The notes below the pieces were generated by a model. It was given only the letters and a program-made list of their open reading frames with translations, had not been told where the DNA came from and did not search any database. Both the position numbers and the translations under genes were made by a program. From positions 62,001 to 126,000 of the forward strand of contig JAHRYS010000001.1 in NCBI GenBank assembly GCA_020621985.1: 64,000 bases of DNA, read 5' to 3'. The stretch comes from Candidatus Ferrigenium altingense (GTDB taxonomy: Bacteria; Pseudomonadota; Gammaproteobacteria; Burkholderiales; Gallionellaceae). The number at the start of each line of letters is the position of its first letter. The first letter of the stretch is position 1. Positions 1-6,994 of this stretch are shown here, piece after piece.

Positions 1-436
1 GTTTGCTCTTCATGCCGTCGGCACGGAAAGCCTGCTCGGCAGCGGCGAACACCGCTTGTTTGATGACCCAGGCGGCATCCTTGCCGACGCCTTCATCGAT
101 GATGTACAGCGCGGCATCCTTGGTGGCGGTGGCGTTCAGGGCGGCGAAGGCAGCGCGCAAGATCTCCACGCTGGTCTTGTTGTTCAGTTCGCCGGCTTTA
201 CCCAAGCCGACCAGCAATACGCGCTCGGCAGCGATGCCGGGAAGTTTGTGCAGCAGCAGGGTGGATGCGGACTTGCCGTTCATGTCGCCGCGCGCGATGA
301 GGTCGCTCAAGTGGTGCGCTGCCGCCTTGTCGAGTGCCTGCGCCGCTGGCGAGAGTTTTCCGCCTTCATAAACGCCAACCACCACGCAGCCGCTGCGCTG
401 CTTCTCCGAACTGCTTTGTTTTATGCTAAATTCCAC
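1..436 (-). CDS. pepA: Leucyl aminopeptidase, N-terminal part (partial)
   Basis: Reading the minus strand from a GTG at 436 gives a protein beginning (V/M)EFSIKQSSSEKQRSG and continuing open to the window edge. This matches the N-terminal, non-catalytic domain of M17 leucyl aminopeptidases, cytosolic two-metal exopeptidases; the conserved stretch RVLLVGLGK is present. A Shine-Dalgarno-like AAGGGG lies just before the GTG. The metal-binding C-terminal domain is outside the window. The gene diverges from lptF, the usual arrangement in proteobacteria. The plus-strand readings over this stretch are shadows. Confidence 0.9.
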   Translation of the reverse strand, partial: MEFSIKQSSSEKQRSGCVVVGVYEGGKLSPAAQALDKAAAHHLSDLIARGDMNGKSASTLLLHKLPGIAAERVLLVGLGKAGELNNKTSVEILRAAFAALNATATKDAALYIIDEGVGKDAAWVIKQAVFAAAEQAFRADGMKSK

Positions 437-468
437 AAGTTGCCCCTTATATAAAAACCTGCTCTTAG

Positions 469-1674
469 ATGCCCGATTATCCGCAAACTCACCGCATAAA
501 GTCAAAGCCGGCCCGCTTCGGGCTTTTTCACCGTGCTTTGATAAGCGAATTTGCCAGCAATGGTTTGCTGGTATTTGCGGTGTTGCTGGGCATTGTAGTG
601 GTTAGTCAGCTGATACGCCTGTTAAGCGATGCGGTCGGCGGCATCATCGCGGTGGACGGGGTGCTGGCGTTGCTTGGTTTCAGTGCCGTGAATTATCTGC
701 CGGTGTTGCTTTCCATCAGTTTGTTCATCTCCATTCTGCTTACCTTGTCGCGCTGTTACCGCGACAGTGAGATGGTGGTGTGGTTTTGCGCCGGTACCGG
801 GCTGACGCGCTGGATACGGCCGGTGTTATGGTATGCCGTGCCGGTGGTGGCGCTGATCGCGCTGCTCAGCCTAGTGCTGTCGCCGTGGGCGTTGCAAAAA
901 GCCGATGAATTCAAGAAGAAGCTGGAAAGCCGCGATGATGTGGCTGCCGCCACTCCGGGTACGTTCCGCGAATCGAAGCAGGCCGACCGGGTCTATTTTG
1001 TCGAGAATATGTATCCCGGAACCAATCGCGTCAGCAATGTCTTTGTGCAGTCGGAACAGAACGGAAAACTCGGCACGATGGTGGCACGGCAGGGTTTGCA
1101 GGAAACGCTGCCGAACGGGGATCGCTTTCTGGTGTTGCTCAATGGCACGCGCTACGAAGGCGTGGCCGGGCAGCGCAACTACAATATTGTGGAGTTCGAG
1201 CGTTATGCGATCCGCATTGACAGTGTGCAGGCCAAGCTGGCACAGCCTTGGGCGCGCACCATGTCGACACCGGAGCTGTGGCGCGACCGCACCACATGGA
1301 ATCTTGCCGAGCTGGAATGGCGGGTGGGGTTGCCGATCAGCGCATTGATTCTCGCCCTGCTGGCGATTCCCTTGGGCTACGTCAATCCGCGCGCCGGGCG
1401 TTCGCTTAATCTGGTCTTGGCGATCGTGCTGTACATGCTTTACAGCAACATGATCAGCGTGACCAATGCGTGGGTCGGACAAGGCAAGCTGTCGCCCGGA
1501 ATCGGCCTGTGGGGCATCCATGCGGTGATGCTGGCGATAACGGCGCTGATGTTTTATCGCCGTATGGCATTGTTCTCATTGCGCAGGATATTGGTGAAAA
1601 AACGCCCTTATCATGATCTGCATACTCAACGTAAAGGTGCGGCCGCAGAAAAAGAAATTGAGGTGCGGGAATGA
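469..1674 (+). CDS. lptF: LPS export permease LptF
   Basis: Inner-membrane subunit of the LptB2FG ABC transporter, which extracts lipopolysaccharide from the inner membrane for transport through LptC-A-DE. The 401-residue protein has the YjgP/YjgQ architecture: two N-terminal TM helices, a third around residues 85-105, a periplasmic jellyroll in the middle, and three C-terminal TM helices. Conserved segments such as NYLPVLLSISLFI and YRDSEMVVW are typical of betaproteobacterial LptF. Family members usually start near the LFHRALI segment (about residue 19), so about 18 residues are an N-terminal extension. No closer in-frame start exists. The stop overlaps the lptG ATG (ATGA). Confidence 0.93.
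   Translation: MPDYPQTHRIKSKPARFGLFHRALISEFASNGLLVFAVLLGIVVVSQLIRLLSDAVGGIIAVDGVLALLGFSAVNYLPVLLSISLFISILLTLSRCYRDSEMVVWFCAGTGLTRWIRPVLWYAVPVVALIALLSLVLSPWALQKADEFKKKLESRDDVAAATPGTFRESKQADRVYFVENMYPGTNRVSNVFVQSEQNGKLGTMVARQGLQETLPNGDRFLVLLNGTRYEGVAGQRNYNIVEFERYAIRIDSVQAKLAQPWARTMSTPELWRDRTTWNLAELEWRVGLPISALILALLAIPLGYVNPRAGRSLNLVLAIVLYMLYSNMISVTNAWVGQGKLSPGIGLWGIHAVMLAITALMFYRRMALFSLRRILVKKRPYHDLHTQRKGAAAEKEIEVRE
504..528 (+). other. Terminator-like hairpin inside the lptF 5' end
   Basis: AAAGCC (504-509) can pair with GGCTTT (521-526), and inside it GCCCG (511-515) with CGGGC (519-523) over a CTT loop. A run of five T follows. It lies between the annotated ATG of lptF and the first residues conserved in the family. 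It could be an attenuator-like element or chance in a GC-rich stretch. Confidence 0.3.
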
Positions 1675-2747
1675 ACCTGCTGACGCGCTATCTCGGCCGC
1701 GAAATTTACCTCAGCATCGCACTGGTGTTTGCCGCGCTCCTCATGCTGTTTGCCTTCCTGGATTTGATCCATGAGCTGAATGTGATGGGGCAGGGGCAGT
1801 ACCACTTGGGCTATGTGTTGCTGTTCGTGATGCTGACCATCCCCGGCCATGTTTATGAACTGTTTCCGGTGGCGGTGCTGGTGGGTACGATTTTTGCGCT
1901 GGTGCAGATGGCGGCCAGTTCGGAGTTGACCGTTTATCGCGTGTCCGGTGCGTCGCTGTGGCAGATGATCGGCGCACTGTTCAAAATAGCGCTGCCGCTG
2001 GTGATGCTGAGTTTTGTCTGTAGCGAATTTGTTGCCCCGCCAAGCGAGCGGATGGCGCAGAAATTGCGGCTGAAAGCGCAGAATGCGCAAGTTTCACTCA
2101 AGGAGTTTCGCTCCGGTGTGTGGGTAAAAGACGACCGCAGCTTCGTGAACGTGAAGAACGTGATGCCGGACACAAGCCTGTTGAATATTGATATTTACCG
2201 ATTTGATGAGACCTATCACCTGCAGGCGATCACCCATGCCAAGCGTGCCAGCTTTATTGAGGAGGGGCGCTGGCGGCTCGAGGAGGTGACGGAAACGCGC
2301 TTTGGCAAGCAGGGAGCCACTATCGATAGCGTTCCCAGCCAGGAATGGCGTTCGGCGCTGAACCCGAGCATCCTGAGCGTATTGCTGGTGGTACCGGAGC
2401 AGATGTCCGCCTACGACCTGTATCAATACACCAGCCACCTGAAGGATAACCGCCAGAAAAGCACGCGCTACGAAATTGCGATGTGGAACAAGCTGGTGTA
2501 TCCGTTTGCGTTAATGGTGATGATGCTGCTGGCGCTACCGTTTGCGTCTTACCATCGGCGTGCGGGAGGGATTGGTGCGATGGTATTCATGGGTATCGTG
2601 CTCGGCTTGGTATTTCACTTCGTCGGACGGCTGTTCGCCAACTTGGGGGCGATCAACGACTGGCAGCCATTTGTCAGCGCGACGGCGATGACGGGTTTAT
2701 TCCTGTCGCTTGGGATGCTGATGCTGTGGTGGACCGAGCGGCGCTGA
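1671..2747 (+). CDS. lptG: LPS export permease LptG
   Basis: Partner permease of LptF in the LptB2FG LPS exporter, 358 residues, again with TM helices at both ends around a periplasmic jellyroll. The start LTRYLGREIYLSIALVF and the end (TM helices after about residue 270) follow the family pattern. The ATGA overlap with lptF implies translational coupling and equal stoichiometry. The ATPase gene lptB is not in this window, as is normal. Confidence 0.94.
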   Translation: MNLLTRYLGREIYLSIALVFAALLMLFAFLDLIHELNVMGQGQYHLGYVLLFVMLTIPGHVYELFPVAVLVGTIFALVQMAASSELTVYRVSGASLWQMIGALFKIALPLVMLSFVCSEFVAPPSERMAQKLRLKAQNAQVSLKEFRSGVWVKDDRSFVNVKNVMPDTSLLNIDIYRFDETYHLQAITHAKRASFIEEGRWRLEEVTETRFGKQGATIDSVPSQEWRSALNPSILSVLLVVPEQMSAYDLYQYTSHLKDNRQKSTRYEIAMWNKLVYPFALMVMMLLALPFASYHRRAGGIGAMVFMGIVLGLVFHFVGRLFANLGAINDWQPFVSATAMTGLFLSLGMLMLWWTERR

Positions 2748-2820
2748 CAGAGTATTGAAAGCCGCCCAGCCCCGCTTTCGCGCTTGCTGTTGCGGGCGGC
2801 GCTCTCCAACACTCATTCAA

Positions 2821-3234
2821 TCACGGTTGGAGGGGTGGCGGGGTAGCAGGAACTCCGCTGGCAGATTGCCGCACCTTTGCTTCCTGATTCTGCCTGACCA
2901 TCTGTTTTACTTGCTCACGGTGTTCCGCCGGTACTTTGCTGAAGGCACGGTATTTTTCACGGGCGGCGTTACGTTGTTCCGGGGTGAGCTTGCTCCATGC
3001 CTCCAAACGGTCACGGAAACGGCTTTTCTGCTCAGGGGTAAGATTCGGGTAGCGCTTGGCTGTCTTGAGCAGGCGGTGTTGCTGTTGTTCCGGCAGGCTA
3101 TCCCACTGCTGCGATAAGGGGGCGAGAGCTTCCTGTTGCGCGGGAGTGAGCGAACGCCAGGATGTGGTTGCCGCGCCAGCAGGTGTGCTGGTTAAACCCA
3201 TCAATAAAAATGCAATGATTGCCAAATTTCGCAT
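2821..3234 (-). CDS. DUF3106 exported protein
   Basis: The protein starts MRNLAIIAFLLMGL, a signal peptide ending near AGAA. A helical, Pro/Gln-rich domain follows with repeated LTPEQ/LPEQQ-type motifs (LTPAQQ, LPEQQQ, LTPEQK, LTPEQR), diagnostic of DUF3106, and then a Pro-rich tail. ATG 3234 was chosen because it begins the signal peptide; an upstream in-frame TTG at 3267 would overlap the preceding gene. It is the last gene of a sigma factor/DUF3619/DUF3106 operon. A periplasmic sensor or chaperone role for the sigma factor is plausible but unproven. Confidence 0.85.
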   Translation of the reverse strand: MRNLAIIAFLLMGLTSTPAGAATTSWRSLTPAQQEALAPLSQQWDSLPEQQQHRLLKTAKRYPNLTPEQKSRFRDRLEAWSKLTPEQRNAAREKYRAFSKVPAEHREQVKQMVRQNQEAKVRQSASGVPATPPPLQP

Positions 3235-3256
3235 CGATTTGAATAAATAGTAAGAA

Positions 3257-3622
3257 TTAATCAACAAAAACTTCCAATGGCAAATCGTCGGTCAGGATGG
3301 CAGTATCCAGATGGCTCAGGTCGTTCTCGTGGGCGTGCTGCCAATAGCTTACCCCGCCGAAAAGTATCGCTACGAACAGGATGATCGCAGCCATCCATTG
3401 ATGGGTAGAATGCGGCAACAGCCAGCGGATGTTGTGCCCTGTGCTTAGCGCGAAAACCGGCTTGCTCAGCGACTGCCTTTGCAGCGCAACGTTACGTGTC
3501 TGGCGCAGTGCGGCGACGGTATTGTCATCAAGTTGCTGTGCGGCGCGCGTAAGCAATTGGACAATACGCTCCGGAGCGATGTGCCGAGAATTTTTATTTG
3601 GCAAATTGGTATTCGTGTTCAT
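3257..3622 (-). CDS. DUF3619 membrane protein, putative anti-sigma partner
   Basis: A 121-residue protein with a cytoplasmic N-terminal half (IAPERIVQLLTRAAQQLD and a VAALRQTRNVALQ segment), one TM helix at about residues 76-94 (MAAIILFVAILFGGVSYW), and a short acidic C-terminal tail. This is the DUF3619 layout. Its start overlaps the sigma-factor stop by 4 bp. One cytoplasmic domain plus one TM segment directly after an ECF-like sigma factor resembles an anti-sigma factor. That role is inferred from context only. Confidence 0.8.
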   Translation of the reverse strand: MNTNTNLPNKNSRHIAPERIVQLLTRAAQQLDDNTVAALRQTRNVALQRQSLSKPVFALSTGHNIRWLLPHSTHQWMAAIILFVAILFGGVSYWQHAHENDLSHLDTAILTDDLPLEVFVD

Positions 3623-4188
3623 GGCAGCTCTAACCCTTTCTCTTTGAGAGACACGGCAAGCGCATGCGCCGCACGCGAGCAGTGGGTTTTTACACTTCCT
3701 TCAGTGCACCCCATCGCTGTGGCAGTTTCTGCCGTGTCCAGACCTTCCCAATAACGCAGCAGGAAGGCCTCACGTTGACGCATTGGAAGCTTGCCAAGCG
3801 CCTGTTCAATCAGCGCGATAACCTGGCTTTGTTGCAGCGACTCATCGGGCGTAGCGGGGGCGCTCCGGTTTTCGTCATCTTTCAGGTTGTCGAGCGGATC
3901 ATATTCAGCCTCTTCATTCTTGGGGGCAAATGAGGAAAATAAGGTTGTCCAGGCATTTCGGACCTTTTGCCTGCGGTAATAATCACGGATGGTATTTTGC
4001 AGAATACGCTGGAATAACAGCGGCAATTCTGCAGCTGGCTTGCTCCCATATTTTTCGGCGAGTTTAATCATCGCATCCTGCACAATATCCAACGCGGTGT
4101 GATCATTACGCACGGCATACAGCGCCTGTTTATATGCGCGGCGTTCTACCGTACTGAGAAATTGGGATAATTCGGTACGGTTGGACAG
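3619..4188 (-). CDS. RNA polymerase sigma factor, ECF-like; probable CTG start
   Basis: A sigma-70 family protein. Region 2 includes ALDIVQDAMIKLAEKYG and LLFQRILQNTIRDYYRR. Region 4 is a helix-turn-helix around LPMRQREAFLLRYWEGL and CTEGSVKTHCSRA. A spacer rich in Asp, Glu and Asn lies between them. The first standard start (GTG 4113) would remove the beginning of region 2. Upstream the frame is open and encodes SNRTELSQFLSTVERRAYK, as expected for the family. The only start with a ribosome site is CTG at 4188, 8 nt after AAGGAG. No ATG, GTG or TTG occurs in the extra stretch. It leads the DUF3619/DUF3106 operon. Confidence 0.85.
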   Translation of the reverse strand: MSNRTELSQFLSTVERRAYKQALYAVRNDHTALDIVQDAMIKLAEKYGSKPAAELPLLFQRILQNTIRDYYRRQKVRNAWTTLFSSFAPKNEEAEYDPLDNLKDDENRSAPATPDESLQQSQVIALIEQALGKLPMRQREAFLLRYWEGLDTAETATAMGCTEGSVKTHCSRAAHALAVSLKEKGLELP

Positions 4189-4196
4189 TTTGGCCG

Positions 4197-4202
4197 CTCC
4201 TT
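4197..4202 (-). promoter_or_regulatory. Strong RBS setting the CTG start of the sigma factor
   Basis: AAGGAG on the minus strand, 8 nt before CTG 4188. The frame is closed by TAA just upstream (4206-4204), so initiation must lie between that stop and the conserved region. Confidence 0.6.
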
Positions 4203-4334
4203 TTTATGAGCGCAAATGGTAGCAAATTTTTGATGCCCGACACAAAAAACTGCTAAAGCAGGCTCTAAACCGCCAAGAGCCGGAAGGCAAGAGTCTGAGC
4301 CAATTGAGTCCAAGGCGCTGACACTGCCGGGTTG

Positions 4335-4763
4335 TTAATGATGATGCTGGTGGGCGTTTGGGTCGGGGGCGGTTATGGGCGCTTCTGTGACCTCCTTGAA
4401 CAGTGCGTGCCATTTCTTGTTGAATTCGCCAAAGGTCGTCTGCCCGTTGTACAGCTCCGGCACGATGCTCAAAAAGAGTATGTGCAGATCGACCGATCGC
4501 TTGATCGGCTTGCTATTGACACATAGCGACCTGGCATCAATCCAGTCGGCTATGGCCCGTTTCTGCGGCTCGCTAGGGCTTGTCCTGTCATCCAGCATTT
4601 GAGGGCTTGTCACATCCTGTCCATCAAGCGCCACCTGTTTTGCAATTGATGCAAATCGAACATCCTTTTTCAGTTCTTTCAAGCATTGCAAAGGCTCGTT
4701 CTGGGTTTCCGCGAAGGAGTAACCGGAAACAAGCATAAGAACGGCCAGCAGTGTAATTCTCAT
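4335..4763 (-). CDS. Small exported protein of unknown function with His-rich tail
   Basis: A 142-residue protein with a clear signal peptide (MRITLLAVLMLVSGYSFAET) and a good ribosome site (AAGGAG) before the ATG. The mature part has two Cys and ends NAHQHHH, a potential metal-binding tail. I do not recognise a family. It is followed by the sigma-factor operon on the same strand and preceded by a cytochrome c gene. A periplasmic role is likely, but nothing more can be said. Confidence 0.7.
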   Translation of the reverse strand: MRITLLAVLMLVSGYSFAETQNEPLQCLKELKKDVRFASIAKQVALDGQDVTSPQMLDDRTSPSEPQKRAIADWIDARSLCVNSKPIKRSVDLHILFLSIVPELYNGQTTFGEFNKKWHALFKEVTEAPITAPDPNAHQHHH

Positions 4764-4871
4764 GATACTTTTCTCCTTGAAACTTGGAATATATCTTGCG
4801 CAATTTGATTACGCTGCTCATGGTTTGTTTCCAGAGCTTGAATTTTAAGTGAACTATTTATAAGCCATCAT

Positions 4872-4901
4872 AAAAAAGCCAGCATAAAAGCTGGCTTTTT
4901 T
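4872..4901 (-). terminator. Rho-independent terminator of the cytochrome c gene
   Basis: A perfect 12-bp stem, AAAAAAGCCAGC (4872-4883) against GCTGGCTTTTTT (4890-4901), with a 6-nt loop. A-tracts and T-tracts on both sides make it bidirectional. It lies 36 bp after the stop of the cytochrome c gene at 4938. Confidence 0.9.
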
Positions 4902-4937
4902 GAGGCAAAACCGCCAAAGAAACGGTTTCTGCCGTAA

Positions 4938-5270
4938 TTACTTGAAGGACAATATGAAATCCACGATGGCGCTGATGTTTTCATCGCTTACAGCACCTTT
5001 CTGCGCAGGCATTTCTGCATCACCCCATGTACCTTTGGTGCCATTGTTAATTTTTTTAGTCAAATCTTCTTTTGCAGTGGCAACGCCAGCGTACTTCCGG
5101 CCAATATCTTGAAAAGCTGGTCCATACCCTTCGTAATCCACGGCATGGCAACCTTTACAAACAGACTTGCTAAACGCTAATTTGCCCGCTTCCACATCGG
5201 CAGCGCCTGCATGGCCGGCAAACATCAGTGCCGCTGTGGCTGCTGCGATACCTACCCAAGATGCTTTCAT
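4938..5270 (-). CDS. Class I cytochrome c (c551/c552-like), periplasmic
   Basis: 110 residues with a signal peptide cleaved after about AGAA, one haem motif CKGCH near residue 39, and a Met ligand in EMPAQKG. The size and order (haem site, GPAFQDIGRKY, Met loop, C-terminal helix ISAIVDFILSFK) are those of small soluble cytochromes c551/c552. Such proteins carry electrons to terminal reductases. nirK, about 440 bp upstream on the other strand, is an obvious candidate acceptor, by inference. Confidence 0.9.
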   Translation of the reverse strand: MKASWVGIAAATAALMFAGHAGAADVEAGKLAFSKSVCKGCHAVDYEGYGPAFQDIGRKYAGVATAKEDLTKKINNGTKGTWGDAEMPAQKGAVSDENISAIVDFILSFK

Positions 5271-5469
5271 AACAATCTCTCCAAAAATAGTTTTATAAAA
5301 CCACTCCCCGTTTCAGGGCATTGGCATCCTAGCATGAGCAGGTAGGCTTTGAAAATCCCCCTTCTTTGTTTTACCTTCTTTAGTTTTACCTGTTGATACT
5401 GTTTGCAGGCGTATTAACGCTCAAAAACGAATTGATGTTGACAACTTAAAAATAAATTTTTATCACCTC

Positions 5470-5498
5470 TTGACGGTAGTATTCACTTTAGGCATGAT
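5470..5498 (+). promoter_or_regulatory. Candidate sigma-70 promoter for nirK
   Basis: TTGACG (5470-5475), 17 nt, then CATGAT (5493-5498). The -35 is good and the -10 matches 4 of 6. It sits about 210 nt before the nirK start, giving a long leader. The rest of the 437-bp gap between the cytochrome c gene and nirK shows no gene. Confidence 0.4.
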
Positions 5499-5500
5499 GC

Positions 5501-5536
5501 GACAAAATGCCGCAGTGTGACGAAATGCCGCAGCTG
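5501..5536 (+). repeat. Tandem 18-bp repeat in the nirK leader
   Basis: Two adjacent units, GACAAAATGCCGCAGTGT (5501-5518) and GACGAAATGCCGCAGCTG (5519-5536), identical at 14 of 18 positions. They lie immediately downstream of the candidate -10. They could be paired operator sites or an RNA-level element. Confidence 0.55.
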
Positions 5537-5707
5537 ATAATAAATATTCGGGAACACGTTTTTTGAAGCCGGGCTTGTTTTAGTAGTGTTTGTGCTGTCT
5601 GTCTGTTGGTGGCGTGTCTGCTGACTTAGGGTGCGGCACGTAGTGTTGTAGTGTGTCGTAGTATGTGGTTGTTTTTTTATAATCAATGAAACGGGAGAGG
5701 AATTATC

Positions 5708-6751
5708 ATGAAAGTAAAAGGAATCATCGGTGCATTGTCACTGGGTCTGTTGACACTGGGTTCGTCGGCATCTTGGGCTGCAGACGTAGCTGCTGCTGCT
5801 CCTGTGTCGATAGCTGGGGCTGTAGACATTTGGCAGGATCCGACCGCAGTTGGAACGCCGGTAGGCAAGCGTGAGGCAACAACAGTTAAAATGGCTCTGG
5901 AAGCGGTGGAACTGGAAGGGATTCTTGATCCTGCCAAAAAAACCACATTTACCTATTGGACTTACAACTCCAAAGTACCTGGCCCGATGTTGCGTGCCCG
6001 CGTGGGAGACACAATTGAAGTTACCCTGAGCAACAGGAAAGACAGCACAGTAACGCATAACGTTGATCTGCATGCAGTATGGGGTCAAGGCGGCGGCGCG
6101 GCAGCAACAGTTGTTGCACCTGGCGAATCCAAGTCTTTCGTCTTCAAGGCAATGAATCCTGGCCTGTATGTTTACCACTGCGCAACTCCAATCATTCCTC
6201 AGCATATTTCGAGCGGCATGTATGGCTTGATCCTGATCGAACCAGCTGGCGGCCTGCCTAAGGTTGACAAGGAATTCTACATGATGCAAGGCGAAATCTA
6301 TACTGACGGCGCTGCCACTGGCCACCGGTCATTTGACGTTCCTAGCCTGTTGGCCGAACATCCGACCGACGTGGTGATCAACGGATCCCGTATGGCCTTG
6401 GCTAACAACCCGATGAAAGTCAAAGTTGGCGACAATGTCCGTGTATTCTTCGGCGTTGGCGGTCCTAACCTGACCTCGGCTTTCCACGCGATCGGTACCG
6501 TTTACGATAAGGTGTTCCCTGAGGGTGATCTTGATCCAAAGCACGTGCATAACAACATTCAAACCACTGTGGTACCACCTGGTGGCTCCACGATGGTGGA
6601 ATTCAATGCACGCGTTCCAGCCAAGTATATCTTCGTTGACCATGCGCTTTCCCGTTTTGCCAAGGGTAATGCAGCGATCATGATCGCCGAAGGCGACCAA
6701 GTACCTAGCGTATTCCGCACCGGTAAGCTGGACGCAGCAAAGAAGAAATAG
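5708..6751 (+). CDS. nirK: Copper-containing nitrite reductase NirK
   Basis: Periplasmic enzyme reducing nitrite to NO. The 347-residue precursor has a signal peptide (cut near ASWAA) and two cupredoxin domains. Copper-site motifs are visible: HNVDLHAVWG (type 1 and type 2 His), YHCATPIIPQHISSGMYG (His, Cys, His and Met ligands) and FHAIGTVYDKVF in domain 2. The pattern after the Cys is closer to AniA-type (class II-like) enzymes than to class I. A good RBS (GGGAGAGG) precedes the ATG. It appears monocistronic, with a strong terminator after it. Nearby cytochromes may be the donors. Confidence 0.95.
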   Translation: MKVKGIIGALSLGLLTLGSSASWAADVAAAAPVSIAGAVDIWQDPTAVGTPVGKREATTVKMALEAVELEGILDPAKKTTFTYWTYNSKVPGPMLRARVGDTIEVTLSNRKDSTVTHNVDLHAVWGQGGGAAATVVAPGESKSFVFKAMNPGLYVYHCATPIIPQHISSGMYGLILIEPAGGLPKVDKEFYMMQGEIYTDGAATGHRSFDVPSLLAEHPTDVVINGSRMALANNPMKVKVGDNVRVFFGVGGPNLTSAFHAIGTVYDKVFPEGDLDPKHVHNNIQTTVVPPGGSTMVEFNARVPAKYIFVDHALSRFAKGNAAIMIAEGDQVPSVFRTGKLDAAKKK

Positions 6752-6801
6752 ACTGACTTTTTTGCCCTTCGCTGTAATGAAGGGTAAAAGGGAAAAGTTT
6801 A

Positions 6802-6835
6802 AAAGAGCAAGGCTTTACGGCCTTGCTCTTTTTTT
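6802..6835 (+). terminator. Rho-independent terminator of nirK
   Basis: A 12-bp stem, AAAGAGCAAGGC (6802-6813) with GCCTTGCTCTTT (6820-6831), loop of 6, followed by T-rich sequence. A weaker hairpin (GCCCTTC/GAAGGGT) lies between it and the stop codon. Confidence 0.92.
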
Positions 6836-6994
6836 ACGCAACATTTCCCTTTTGACTATTCAGAATTGTTTGAATGGATGAAGGGTATTGCGTGGGGCAA
6901 GAGGCTGAATACGATAGTGCGCTGGCTTATGCGCATCAGGTTTGTCGCAGGGTTTCAACGCCGGAGAGAAAGGCGCCCATTGTCAAACAGTCGG

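Noticed and set aside
5432..5445. TTGAT-GTTG-ACAAC as an FNR site for nirK
   Set aside because: Only the left half matches; the right half has 2 of 5 bases, so it is not supportable without binding data.
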